A stretch of DNA of 64,000 bases from Chryseobacterium sp. CH21 (lineage in GTDB: Bacteria > Bacteroidota > Bacteroidia > Flavobacteriales > Weeksellaceae): NCBI RefSeq assembly GCF_004119445.1, contig NZ_QICI01000107.1, forward strand, positions 1-64,000. The letters are read 5' to 3'. The position numbers and the translations under genes were made by a program. The notes beneath the pieces are model-generated. The model had not been told where the DNA came from and ran no database searches. It was given only the letters and a program-made list of their open reading frames with translations. Positions 7,457-16,546 of this stretch are shown here, piece by piece; position 1 is the first letter of the stretch, and each line of letters begins with the position of its first letter.

Positions 7457-9138
7457 TTATTTTTTAACAGCCTTTTTTACGGATTTCGAAGGCTTAGAAG
7501 TACCTGCCGGCTTACCTTTATAGAAATTAGTATAAGCGTATTCTGCTGCTTTTTTCAGGTCTATAACTCCGCCAGCCTGTGACTGATCTGTAAAGCCATT
7601 TGCAGTGCTTGGATTGCTGCTTTTCACCAGTGCTTCAATGATCTGATAAGGCTTCAGATCTGGCATATAAGCTAATAAAACAGCTGCTCCTCCGGCTACT
7701 ACAGGAGAAGCCATTGAGGTTCCCTGAAGGTATTTGTATTCGTTTTTAGGAACGGTAGAATAAATTTCTTCTCCTGGAGCGAAAACATTCACCATTTTTT
7801 ATTATAGTTAGAAAAATCTGCTCTCAAAGCATCATTTTTATTGGTACTTGCTCCTACCACAAGGACATTGCTTACAAATGGTTTTTCATCTGTAATATTT
7901 TTAAAATTGGTAGGATATGCCAAATGCTCAGCTACATCTTCATTTTCGTTCCCTGCAGCCTTTACTAAAAGAACACCTTTATCTTCAGCATATTTAAAAG
8001 CATCCCAGACAACGTTCTTACCTGGAGAAACAGGTTTTCCGAAGCTCATGTTCAATACTTTTGCCCCATTATCTACTGCATATCTGATTGCATTCGCGAC
8101 ATCTTTATCTCTTTCATCTCCATTTGGAACTGTTCTTACAGACATGATTTTAGCAACTTTTGAGGCTACTCCGTACTGCACTTCTTTTCCTTGTGGAAGT
8201 CCTGCAATGATCCCTGCTACGTGAGTTCCGTGCTCTGCATCAGGTCCTTCATAATGGTTATTACCATAGTTCTTTTCAGAGTAGTCATCGTAGTTATCCC
8301 CTACAATTTCTTTTCTTGTATCATATGAAAGATCATATTGTTTGGCGGCCGGAGCAAAGTGATCGATAGCCTCTTTCATCTCCTCTTTCATCTTTTTTTC
8401 AAACTCAGCAGATGATTTTCCTTTGAATTCCGGACTTTGAGAAATCTGGCCCAAGAACTCCAAAGCAATGGCATCTCTTTGATCTGTAGGAGCTTTAATT
8501 GCTGAAATCGTTTCAGCAGTCACAGCCTTACCCCCCAATAATTTTATCATATTAGGAATCAATTCGTTCAGCATAGAATAGGTCTTGAAATTCTGTATAG
8601 CCTCGATACTTTTCTTATTAAACATATCTTTGGCCTTCATATACATATCAAATTCGTCCTTCATCTGAGCCTGGTTAGCTTTGTTCTTTGCAGAATCGCT
8701 GCCTTCAAAAACAGGTTTATATTTGGCAACTACTCTTGTCACTTCCATATTATCGATATCAACATCACCGTTTTTACCTCCTATGAAGTTCCACCCGTGT
8801 ATATCATCAATATATCCGTTTCCATCATCATCTTTACCATTTCCGGGAACTTCGTTAGGGTTTGACCAAAGATTTTTTACCAATCCAGGGTGATCTACCT
8901 GTACTCCGCTATCCAAAACTCCCACCACTACGGTTTTAGGCTTCAGTCCTTTAGATTCTAAGTATTTATAAGCATTTGCTGTATTTACCCCATATACTTT
9001 TGAAGTAGTAAAATCTTTATGATACCAAGTCATCAGATCTTTATCTTCGTTTGGATCAATGCTCTTAGCCTTTGCTTCCTGAGCATAAGAGAAACTAAAA
9101 CCTGCCAGAAAAACTGCAGCTAATAATACCTTTTTCAT
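7457..9138 (-). pseudogene. S8 subtilisin-family serine protease, frameshifted
   Basis: A secreted subtilase, about 560 residues if intact. I start it at the ATG at 9136-9138, where a clean signal peptide begins (MKKVLLAAVFLAGFSFSYAQ), rather than at an ATG 33 bases further upstream. The catalytic aspartate is in VLDSGVQVDHP (D76) and histidine in EHGTHVAG (H306); the serine is in QGTSMASP near residue 475. Between the histidine and serine parts the frame breaks at a run of six A (minus strand, 7795-7800): the first frame ends in NYNKKW-stop. One added A joins it exactly to MVNVFAPGEE. The insert between D and H (about 230 residues) is charged and helical. No T9SS C-terminal domain is seen. 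A run-length sequencing error is likeliest. Confidence 0.88.
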
Positions 9139-9236
9139 ATGTTGATTTATTTTTTCTGAAGTTATATACAATCGCCTCTTTTGGTTTATTTTCGGATAAT
9201 TGTTGTTAACAGCGATTTCATAATTAGTATGATTGT

Positions 9237-9848
9237 TTAATATTTTTTTATATAAGTCAAAGATTCAGGGCCTTTGTTACAAATAAGATCCAAAACTGAT
9301 AGATCTTCCAAAAACCCGAATTTATCAGAAAAGGTCTGGTAATATTCTTCCATTTGAAATTCTGAAGGAAGTTTTGCCGAAAACTTCTCTCTGAAATTTA
9401 TACTTTCAGGATTTTTGATATATTCTTCATTCAAAGAGTGTGCCTTTTCTGTTTTCAATATCTGTTGGATCACTTCTATGCCTTTAAGGTTAAAATCCAA
9501 AAGGAACTTTTCTTTAAGGTCAAATACTTTTCTGAACTTATCTTCATAATATTCAAAATAAGGAGAGCTTTGGTATGCTGTCTTGATTGATTTCCAATGA
9601 AGGGTCCTCCAGTCTTCACGGTAAGAGATTTCTACATCTTTAAATTCTCTTTTTCCGTTATGATTGATAGGAATTATTAACGACAGTTTTCCGTTGGCTC
9701 CATAGATGTTTGTTCTGTTTCTATAGGTCTGTTTTGGAAAGTTTTCAAATTGTTCCAATACAATTTCATTCTCAGGGTTCAAAAACACTGAAAACCATGA
9801 AATTGGAGGCATATAAAATGCTGGCAATAATACATTCGTCATATTCAT
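9237..9848 (-). CDS. WbqC family protein
   Basis: A 203-residue cytoplasmic protein. The opening NVLLPAFYMPPISWFSVFL and the central TYRNRTNIYGANGKLSLIIPINH with DWRTLHWKSIKTAYQSSPYFEYYED are hallmarks of the WbqC family, whose members are linked to polysaccharide or O-antigen loci but have no firmly established reaction. It lies 59 bases after lepB and probably shares its transcript; this lepB-wbqC order is one I recall from other flavobacteria. Confidence 0.9.
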   Translation of the reverse strand: MNMTNVLLPAFYMPPISWFSVFLNPENEIVLEQFENFPKQTYRNRTNIYGANGKLSLIIPINHNGKREFKDVEISYREDWRTLHWKSIKTAYQSSPYFEYYEDKFRKVFDLKEKFLLDFNLKGIEVIQQILKTEKAHSLNEEYIKNPESINFREKFSAKLPSEFQMEEYYQTFSDKFGFLEDLSVLDLICNKGPESLTYIKKY

Positions 9849-9907
9849 AATGCAAAAATGAAGTATTTTTTCAAATACTTCATTCTATTTTAAGTTTAAT
9901 TTTTCTA

Positions 9908-11551
9908 TTAGTCGTCTTCAGTTTTTTTCTTTCTGAATAGTTTCACGAAATATTCCCATCCGAAGAATAAGATCAGGATCATTGCAGCAATCCACCAGTA
10001 AGAGGTTTTGTTGGCTTCTCCTGTATTGGTTGCTTTGAACATTCTCTCCCAGCGGATTTTGAATGGCGCCTGATAAGTAGAGCTACTGTCAGCAAATGCT
10101 CCCTGAAGGCTCATCCATGTGAACATTGGTTTACCAACAATATTTTCTTCCGGAACAAAACCAAAGAATCTTGCATCTAATGAAGCGTCTCTATTGTCTC
10201 CAACCATCATATAATAATCCTGTTGAATGGTATACTGACTCGCTTCTTTTCCGTTGATGAAGATTTTTCCGTTTTTCTTTTCTAAACTGTTGTGCTCATA
10301 TTCAGAAATAATCCACTGATAGATTGGAAGTGTTTCCTGATTGATCGCTACCACATCTCCTTTTTTAGGAATCCTTAATGGGCCATACCAATCCTGATTC
10401 CAAGGTTTGTTGATCGGGAAGATGGATTGTGTAGTATCAATTTTTGTTTTGGCTTCATCTCTGTAATATACTGCAGCTTCTCCTTTTGGTGAAACTTCTT
10501 CTTTCATATCAAGAACCTGAGAAAGTCCTTTAATTTCTTTAGCTGTTTTATCTGTCAACCCCTGAAAAGCATAAAGATATCCTTTATCAGTCTGTAATTC
10601 CTGAACTGGTAAAAACCCGTACGTATTATATAAAGAAGGGATATCCAGCTGGCTTCCTGTTGTTACAATATATCTGTGCTGTACTTCCTGATCTCCTAAA
10701 ACGGTTTCCGGCTTTCCGTTAACGAAAAGTCTTCCGGCTCTCATTTCAAAAGTATCACCTGCTGTAGCTACACATCTTTTTACGTAAGGATCTTTTCTGT
10801 CGATCGCTGTGTGTACAGAATCCTGAGGATAGTTGAAAACAACTACATCATTTTTCTGTGGTTTGTTGAACTGCAGAATTCTTGTATAAGGTAATTTTAC
10901 AGCATCCACATAAGATTTTGGATCGTCTTTAGGATTTCCTTTCTGTCCCGTATCCATGATAGTTCCCTGAAGGAAAGGTATTGCTACCGGACGCATCGGA
11001 AGTCTGTAACCATAGCTCCATTTGTTTACAAAAAGGAAGTCACCCACCAATAATGTTCTTTCCATGGATCCTGTAGGAATCCCGAAGGGCTGTGTTACAA
11101 AAACGTGGATAATGGTAGCAAAAACTACTGCGAAGGTAATGGAACCAACAAAGGTATCTTTCTTTTTCTCGTTTTTCTCTTCATCTGTAAGGAAGAGATC
11201 GTTTGCATTTTCATCTTCTAACTCTACATCTTTAGAATAGTTGATCACTGCCATATAAATAAACGGCAAAATCACTGTAAGAATCTGATCTTTGAAAAGT
11301 GTTTTCCCAAACTTTTTCACTAAGTAAAGGTGAAAAACAGACATCATGATTGGCCCTACAATCGGTAGATAAGAAAGGATTGCCCACCATTTCGGATGCT
11401 TTGTTTCTTTAAGAATAATAAAATAGTTGTAAAAAGGGATAAAAGCCAATAAAGGGCTATAGCCCATTTTCTTGAACAGTTTCCAAGATGAAATCCCCAT
11501 CAATACGGATAGTACGAGGACATATACTGTATAAGTTAAAAAATAATTCAT
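9908..11551 (-). CDS. lepB: Signal peptidase I (long Bacteroidota form)
   Basis: A 547-residue membrane serine protease that removes signal peptides from exported proteins. Residues 1-105 contain three or four hydrophobic segments not found in the short enzymes; a charged linker follows, then a membrane anchor (139-153). The catalytic serine is S162 in GIPTGSMERT and the lysine is K258 in DPYVKRCVATAGD. A large insertion separates this from the C-terminal box GDNRDASLDARFFGFV. A final hydrophobic segment (ILILFFGWEYFV) and basic tail close the protein. Length is normal for this phylum. Confidence 0.96.
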   Translation of the reverse strand: MNYFLTYTVYVLVLSVLMGISSWKLFKKMGYSPLLAFIPFYNYFIILKETKHPKWWAILSYLPIVGPIMMSVFHLYLVKKFGKTLFKDQILTVILPFIYMAVINYSKDVELEDENANDLFLTDEEKNEKKKDTFVGSITFAVVFATIIHVFVTQPFGIPTGSMERTLLVGDFLFVNKWSYGYRLPMRPVAIPFLQGTIMDTGQKGNPKDDPKSYVDAVKLPYTRILQFNKPQKNDVVVFNYPQDSVHTAIDRKDPYVKRCVATAGDTFEMRAGRLFVNGKPETVLGDQEVQHRYIVTTGSQLDIPSLYNTYGFLPVQELQTDKGYLYAFQGLTDKTAKEIKGLSQVLDMKEEVSPKGEAAVYYRDEAKTKIDTTQSIFPINKPWNQDWYGPLRIPKKGDVVAINQETLPIYQWIISEYEHNSLEKKNGKIFINGKEASQYTIQQDYYMMVGDNRDASLDARFFGFVPEENIVGKPMFTWMSLQGAFADSSSTYQAPFKIRWERMFKATNTGEANKTSYWWIAAMILILFFGWEYFVKLFRKKKTEDD

Positions 11552-11585
11552 AAATTTTTGTGCCTATTCTTATGATATAAATGCT

Positions 11586-11647
11586 AAAATGATGAGTAAT
11601 AAATGATAAAAGCAGTCCGCTGTTTACAATTCACTATTCATCATTTT
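11586..11647. repeat. Intergenic inverted repeat
   Basis: Arms AAAATGATGA (11586-11595) and TCATCATTTT (11638-11647) flank a 42-base centre. It lies in the 134-base gap between dapB and lepB. It resembles the palindromes of TGAT/ATGA words at 13.99-14.04 kb and 44.2 kb. Confidence 0.55.
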
Positions 11648-11685
11648 TTGCTTATTGGTCTGCAATTTACAGAATTTGTTACAAA

Positions 11686-12387
11686 TTAAAGCCCCAAAAC
11701 GTCTTTCATGGCGAAGTTTCCTTTTTTATCTTTAATCCACTCTGCAGCTACTACAGCTCCCAGTGCAAAACCGTTTCTGTTGAATGCGGTATGTTTGATT
11801 TCGATTTCGTCTACTTCGCTTCTATAATATACGCTATGAGTTCCCGGTACTTCATCTTCACGTACCGCAAAAATCCCAAGCTGCTTGCCTTCTGTTTCTT
11901 CCAGCTTCCAAGCATCGAATTTCGGGTTGTTTTGGATGATTCCTTCTGCAATGGAAATAGCAGTTCCACTTGGAGCATCTTTTTTATGGATGTGGTGAAT
12001 TTCTTCCAGCTGGCAAGAGTATTCGTCCACATTTTTCATCAGATCTGCCAATTTTTCATTTAAAGCAAAAAATAAATTGACGCCTAAACTAAAGTTGGAA
12101 CCATATAAGAACGCTGTACCATTATCTACGGCCAGTTTTTCTATTTCAGCTTTTTGATCCAGCCATCCTGTTGTTCCGCAGATCACCGGAATTTTATTTT
12201 CAAGACAAGCTTTGATGTTTTCAAATGCCACTTCCGGCAGTGAGAATTCAATCACAACATCCGGATTATTAAGATTTTCAGCAGTTGGGGTTTCCTTCAG
12301 ACGGGCAACTACTTCATGACCTCTCTTCTGTGCGATCTCATCAATGATCTTACCCATTTTACCATAACCAACTAATGCTATTTTCAT
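11686..12387 (-). CDS. dapB: 4-hydroxy-tetrahydrodipicolinate reductase
   Basis: A 233-residue NAD(P)H-dependent enzyme of lysine and diaminopimelate synthesis. The Rossmann motif GYGKMG is at the N-terminus, VICGTTGW marks the nicotinamide site, and the catalytic HHIHKKDAPSGTA carries the histidine pair and lysine of DapB. Length is that of the short bacterial form. It lies 64 bases after the DUF5683 gene within the parA-parB-DUF5683-dapB-lepB cluster. Confidence 0.96.
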   Translation of the reverse strand: MKIALVGYGKMGKIIDEIAQKRGHEVVARLKETPTAENLNNPDVVIEFSLPEVAFENIKACLENKIPVICGTTGWLDQKAEIEKLAVDNGTAFLYGSNFSLGVNLFFALNEKLADLMKNVDEYSCQLEEIHHIHKKDAPSGTAISIAEGIIQNNPKFDAWKLEETEGKQLGIFAVREDEVPGTHSVYYRSEVDEIEIKHTAFNRNGFALGAVVAAEWIKDKKGNFAMKDVLGL

Positions 12388-12450
12388 ATGATCTTTTTAT
12401 TTTTTAATACTGCACTCAATTTTAAAATGTTTGTGCAAATATGTTGTCTT

Positions 12451-13089
12451 TTAGAATCTGTAACTTAAACTGAATCCTGTCTTCGGAGCGCTGTACCCAT
12501 ACTGATCCTGAATAACCGATGGTTTAAAAACCAAATCCGGGTCATGACGGCTTTCGTAAAGGTGGGCATCTACTACGGCATCTACAATATTCAGAATATA
12601 AATTAATCCTGTGATGGCGATGGCGTAATCCCTTTGTCTTTTGGCTCTGTCCTGGGCATTTCCTAATGCTTTTTTGTCCAGCCATGGGTGGGTGTCTACA
12701 AATTCATTAGGGGTACCATTCAGCTTTGCGACGTAATATTCACGGTATTTTTTGTACTGATTGTCATTCCAAACAGCAATTCCTACCCCGGCTCCTACAG
12801 CTCCCCAAACAATGGGAATCTTCCAGTATTTTTTGTTGTAAAACTGTCCTAGTCCGGGTAAAACCGCAGAATACAACCCAGCTCTGGTAGGATTCAGTTT
12901 TATAGTTTTTCCGGTAGGGCCGTTTGCTTTTTCAAGATCTTCAATGATCTTTGCTTCTGTTTTGCTTGGCTTCAATACACGGGGTTCTTCTTTCGGAGGA
13001 ACTTCCATCCGAACAGTATCGACAGGTTTTACTTGTGAATAAGCCAGTGCCGCGAAACACAAGAAAAATGTGAAAAATATTTTCTTCAT
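12451..13089 (-). CDS. DUF5683 domain membrane protein
   Basis: A 212-residue exported protein. A signal peptide (FFTFFLCFAALAYSQ) is followed by a Pro/Glu-rich linker and the family core NPTRAGLYSAVLPGLGQFYNKKYWKIPIVWGAVGAG, then a second hydrophobic region (YAIAITGLIYILNIVDAVVDAHLY). It ends in an aromatic residue (SYRF), like outer-membrane proteins. Function unknown. Its start codon overlaps the parB stop by one base, so it is coupled to the chromosome-partition genes; a link to division or envelope placement is speculation. Confidence 0.85.
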   Translation of the reverse strand: MKKIFFTFFLCFAALAYSQVKPVDTVRMEVPPKEEPRVLKPSKTEAKIIEDLEKANGPTGKTIKLNPTRAGLYSAVLPGLGQFYNKKYWKIPIVWGAVGAGVGIAVWNDNQYKKYREYYVAKLNGTPNEFVDTHPWLDKKALGNAQDRAKRQRDYAIAITGLIYILNIVDAVVDAHLYESRHDPDLVFKPSVIQDQYGYSAPKTGFSLSYRF

Positions 13090-13979
13090 TATTTAATATG
13101 AGACAAAATGTATTCCAGCTCTTCTTCATTTTTGAAGTCCAGAACAATTTTACCTTTTTTACCATTTCCGGAAGATTTGATTTCTACTTTTACGTCTAAG
13201 ATATCAGCGATGGTCTTCTGGGCTTTTTTATAATTATTAGAAAGTTCTACTTTAGCTTTTTTAGCAGCGGGAGACTTTGGGTTTTTCAATGCAGCAGCAG
13301 CCTGCTCTGCTTGACGAACATTTAATTTTTCTTTAATGATAAGATCAAACAAAACCTGCTGATCTTCTTCACTTTCAAGACTGATAATGGCTCTTCCGTG
13401 TCCTGCAGAAATCTCACCACTTCTGATGGCATTCTGAATATCCGGATTCAATCTTAAGAGTCTGATAGAATTGGTAATGGTACTTCTATCCTTTCCAATT
13501 CTTTGGCTTAGATTTTCCTGAGTAAGACCGATTTCCTCTAAAAGCCTGTGATAAGTTAATGCAATTTCGATAGCATCAAGATCTTCTCTCTGGATGTTTT
13601 CAACAAGAGCCATCTCAAGAAGTTCCTGATCATTCACCAAACGGATATAGGCAGGAATTGTTGTTAATCCCGCAATTTTAGTTGCTCTGTAACGTCTTTC
13701 CCCGGAAATAATTTCAAACTTTTCACCGTCTTTTCTAAGGGTAATCGGCTGGATTACGCCTAAGTTTTTGATTGACTGTGCAAGTTCGTTTAATGCTTTT
13801 TCATCAAAATAAGTTCTCGGCTGCGTCGGGTTCGGATAAATATCTTCAAGCGAAACTTCTACAATATTTCCCACAAACTTATCTGCTCCTTCATCAGTAG
13901 CTGAATTGATCGTTGCTTTAGATTCTGCGCTTAAAATGGCGCCCAAACCGCGTCCCATAGCTCTTTTTTTGTCCTTCAT
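13089..13979 (-). CDS. parB: Chromosome-partitioning protein ParB
   Basis: A 296-residue CTP-dependent DNA clamp that loads at parS sites. The N-terminal ParB/sulfiredoxin-like domain contains GERRYRATKIAG (CTP/DNA-contact arginines) and ENIQREDLDAIE; the central helix-turn-helix is TQENLSQRIGKDRSTITNSIRLL; the C-terminal dimerisation domain follows a Lys/Ala-rich linker. It lies 69 bases after parA. Confidence 0.96.
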   Translation of the reverse strand: MKDKKRAMGRGLGAILSAESKATINSATDEGADKFVGNIVEVSLEDIYPNPTQPRTYFDEKALNELAQSIKNLGVIQPITLRKDGEKFEIISGERRYRATKIAGLTTIPAYIRLVNDQELLEMALVENIQREDLDAIEIALTYHRLLEEIGLTQENLSQRIGKDRSTITNSIRLLRLNPDIQNAIRSGEISAGHGRAIISLESEEDQQVLFDLIIKEKLNVRQAEQAAAALKNPKSPAAKKAKVELSNNYKKAQKTIADILDVKVEIKSSGNGKKGKIVLDFKNEEELEYILSHIK

Positions 13980-13987
13980 AGATATAA

Positions 13988-14043
13988 TTGATAAATGATG
14001 TTTGATAAGTGATGGCTGGCATTCACTTCATGGCCATTTATTA
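13988..14043. repeat. Short palindromic spacer between parA and parB
   Basis: AAGTGA (14007-14012) and TCACTT (14023-14028) form a short hairpin, bracketed by TAAATG and CATTTA. It is a degenerate intergenic palindrome of the TGATAAATGA-word type. I do not see a parS match in it. Confidence 0.35.
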
Positions 14044-14048
14044 TTAAT

Positions 14049-14822
14049 TTAATTCTTTATTAAGTTTTCATTCTTTAAAAGAACTTCTTCAGCTAACTGA
14101 ATATACTGAACAGCTCCTTTACTTTCTGCATCATAGTTCAGGATACTTTCTCCAAAACTTGGTGCTTCACTCAGCCTTACGTTTCTGCTGATAATGGTTT
14201 CAAAGACCATTTCCGGGAAGTGTAGATTCACTTCTTCCACTACCTGATTGGATAATCTCAATCGGCTGTCGTACATGGTAAGAAGAAGACCTTCAATTCC
14301 AAGATCTTTGTTATGAATCTTCTGAACATTTTTAACGGTGTTCAACAATTTTCCAAGTCCTTCTAATGCAAAGTACTCACACTGGATTGGAATAATTACA
14401 GAGTCTGCTGCTGTAAGCGCATTTACGGTAATAAGACCTAAACTCGGTGCACAGTCGATGATAATATAATCATAATCGTCTCTTACACTGGCTAGTGCTT
14501 TTTTCAGCATATATTCACGATCTTCCTTGTCTACCAATTCAATTTCCGCAGCTACCAGGTCGATATGTGACGGAATAATATCAAGGTTTGGAGTCGCAGT
14601 TCTTTTGATACAAACTCTTGTTTCTGCGCTATGCTCCAGCAGATTATATGTAGAATACTGAACATCTTCCACCCCCAGTCCGGATGTAGCATTCGCCTGA
14701 GGATCAGCATCAATGATTAATATTTTCTTTTCCAATACTCCTAATGCTGCCGCCAGGTTTACAGCGGTGGTAGTTTTACCAACGCCTCCTTTTTGATTAG
14801 CAATACCTATGATTTTTGCCAT
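14049..14822 (-). CDS. parA: Chromosome-partitioning ATPase ParA/Soj
   Basis: A 257-residue ATPase that drives ParB-bound origin segregation. The deviant Walker A KGGVGKTT lies at residues 11-18; LIIDADPQANATSGLG and DYIIIDCAPSLGLITVNAL are the A' and B motifs. I start it at the ATG giving MAKIIGIANQKGG rather than an ATG seven codons upstream, because this matches the family N-terminus; a TATTTTTG box just upstream supports it. Confidence 0.96.
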   Translation of the reverse strand: MAKIIGIANQKGGVGKTTTAVNLAAALGVLEKKILIIDADPQANATSGLGVEDVQYSTYNLLEHSAETRVCIKRTATPNLDIIPSHIDLVAAEIELVDKEDREYMLKKALASVRDDYDYIIIDCAPSLGLITVNALTAADSVIIPIQCEYFALEGLGKLLNTVKNVQKIHNKDLGIEGLLLTMYDSRLRLSNQVVEEVNLHFPEMVFETIISRNVRLSEAPSFGESILNYDAESKGAVQYIQLAEEVLLKNENLIKN

Positions 14823-14840
14823 TATTAGAACTTTAAGTTT

Positions 14841-14848
14841 CAAAAATA
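14841..14848 (-). promoter_or_regulatory. -7 box for parAB
   Basis: TATTTTTG on the minus strand, 18 bases before the chosen parA start. It overlaps the alternative upstream ATG, which argues against that start. Confidence 0.45.
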
Positions 14849-14986
14849 CACTTTTTTCTTTGCTCTCGGTGAGTGGGGAAAATCAAAATTGAGTTAAAAT
14901 ATTGTTAATAAGCAATTTAACGATAAAAAAAATTATCCACAAAAAAAAATCTTTGTGGATAACTATTTAAAATTTGTCTTTTCGTA

Positions 14987-15838
14987 TTAATTATCAAATT
15001 TCATTGAGATTGGAAATTTGAAATAACTTCTTACGAATTCTCCTTTTTTGTTTTTGGCAGGAATCCATTTCCCTTTGCTTGAGATGTTTTTGATTGTTCT
15101 CATTGCCTCACTATTAAAATCGGCGTTGGTTCCATTAGCTTTTACCCCTGAGATCGTTCCGTCCATTTCTACAATAAAGGTAACTGTCGTTTTTACAACG
15201 TCTTCTGATTCAAATCCTGAACCATCGAAGTTGTTCATTACTTTATTTCTGAAGGAGTCTATTCCTCCTGCAAAACTAGCTTCTACACCAAGCTCTCCTG
15301 ATTCTGCAATTTTAGTTTTATCCACTGGATCAGAAATTACTGGCGGCGGCGTGTTAATTACAGGACCTGTTCCTACTGATACGGTTGGAACATTCGGTGT
15401 ATTAGGTGTTACCGGATCTCCTTTAAAGTTGTTTACAAAGCCTGCTACCGCATCATCTGGTATAGGATCTTTTTTTACATCATCCTTAGCATCACTTGAG
15501 GGGGTAGGCACCGTGCTGTCAAACGTTTTTGTGTTTGGAGGAGCAACAGTTTTTACAATCTGCGCAGGCGGATCTTTTGGTTTATTCTCCTCTGGAATAA
15601 TCATGGGAGGAGGAAGTACAAATCCAACATCAGTAATCACTTCCGGGGTTTTAAATGCAGAAATCACAAACGGTGTAAGAGATACTGCAGCCATTAAACT
15701 TGCTCCGATAAAAAGCGCTTTGGTTAATATTCTATCTGATTCGTTTCTTAATACATAGGCACCATAGTCTTTATTGCGGTGCTCGAACAGGACTTCGTTA
15801 AAACGAAATTCCTGATTTTGGTTATGTTGTTTCATCAC
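14987..15838 (-). CDS. Energy transducer TonB
   Basis: A 283-residue inner-membrane protein that passes proton-motive energy to outer-membrane receptors. The N-terminal EVLFEHRNKDYGAYVLR is the usual flavobacterial TonB lead-in, followed by one membrane segment (about 43-62), a Pro-rich periplasmic stretch (PPPMIIPEENKPKDPP and more) and a C-terminal TonB domain (VKTTVTFIVEMDGTISGVKANGTN ... SKGKWIPAKNKKGEFV in parts). No exbB/exbD is adjacent. The 248 bases upstream are AT-rich with no clear promoter. Confidence 0.9.
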   Translation of the reverse strand: MMKQHNQNQEFRFNEVLFEHRNKDYGAYVLRNESDRILTKALFIGASLMAAVSLTPFVISAFKTPEVITDVGFVLPPPMIIPEENKPKDPPAQIVKTVAPPNTKTFDSTVPTPSSDAKDDVKKDPIPDDAVAGFVNNFKGDPVTPNTPNVPTVSVGTGPVINTPPPVISDPVDKTKIAESGELGVEASFAGGIDSFRNKVMNNFDGSGFESEDVVKTTVTFIVEMDGTISGVKANGTNADFNSEAMRTIKNISSKGKWIPAKNKKGEFVRSYFKFPISMKFDN

Positions 15839-16086
15839 TACTACTATTTAAACTGTTAAAAAATTATGATTATTAGTTTTGTTAGCTCTTATCGATAAGC
15901 AATATTGTAATATCAAAACATCTGCCAAAATTTTAGCAAAACAACATAATATTATAAAATTTTATGATAATGTTTAAATTTTAACATTTATAAATAGAAA
16001 ATTTATACAGATAAACCCTACAGTTTTCATAAAAATAAATAAGAACAGAAAAACGGAAATAACAGAGTAATAACGTAGTAAAGGAG

Positions 16087-16377
16087 TTATATAAGCATCA
16101 AAAGAAGCGCAAGCGGTATTAGTAATCCAAGCGCATTAACAATAATCAGAATAATAGAGCTGATCTTTGTTTTCGAATAGCTTTTGGCGGCAAAATAGAT
16201 TGCTCCGATGCTAAAAAGCAAACTACAGACAATAAAAAGGATCAGTAAAAAATCTGAACTCACTCTGAATGGCAGTCCTAAATAAACAATCAGTAAAACA
16301 GAATATGCCATTGTAAGATATAAACTGATCACTATATTGTTTAAAAAACGCTGGGGTATTTTATTATCTTCCATCAT
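16087..16377 (-). CDS. Small membrane protein of unknown function
   Basis: A 96-residue protein with three strongly hydrophobic segments (about residues 14-35, 40-62 and 72-95) and a short hydrophilic N-terminus beginning MMEDNKIPQRF. I do not recognise a family. It stands alone between tonB and purA, all three on the same strand. Coding status rests on a clean start, membrane-protein composition and length. Confidence 0.6.
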   Translation of the reverse strand: MMEDNKIPQRFLNNIVISLYLTMAYSVLLIVYLGLPFRVSSDFLLILFIVCSLLFSIGAIYFAAKSYSKTKISSIILIIVNALGLLIPLALLLMLI

Positions 16378-16494
16378 TCTTCTTATTTATATTTTTTTCT
16401 ACTAAAAACAAAAGTAGATAAAAATTCAAAACCGAAACTCTCTCTTGATTAACTGGGGAATCCATATCAAATTGGAAAAGTAAAACTTTTAAAC

Positions 16495-16527
16495 AAAAAA
16501 GAGACCATCTAATGATAGCCTCTCTGT
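16495..16527 (-). terminator. Terminator of purA
   Basis: On the minus strand AGAGA-GG-CTATC, loop ATTA, GATGG-TCTCT forms a hairpin (about 16500-16525) followed by six T. It lies about 20 bases past the purA stop. Confidence 0.7.
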
Positions 16528-16546
16528 TATTTTATCTCTAAGAATA

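Noticed and set aside
15048..15758. Long plus-strand open frame opposite tonB
   Set aside because: Antisense shadow of the Pro/Thr-rich tonB region; no start signal or family.
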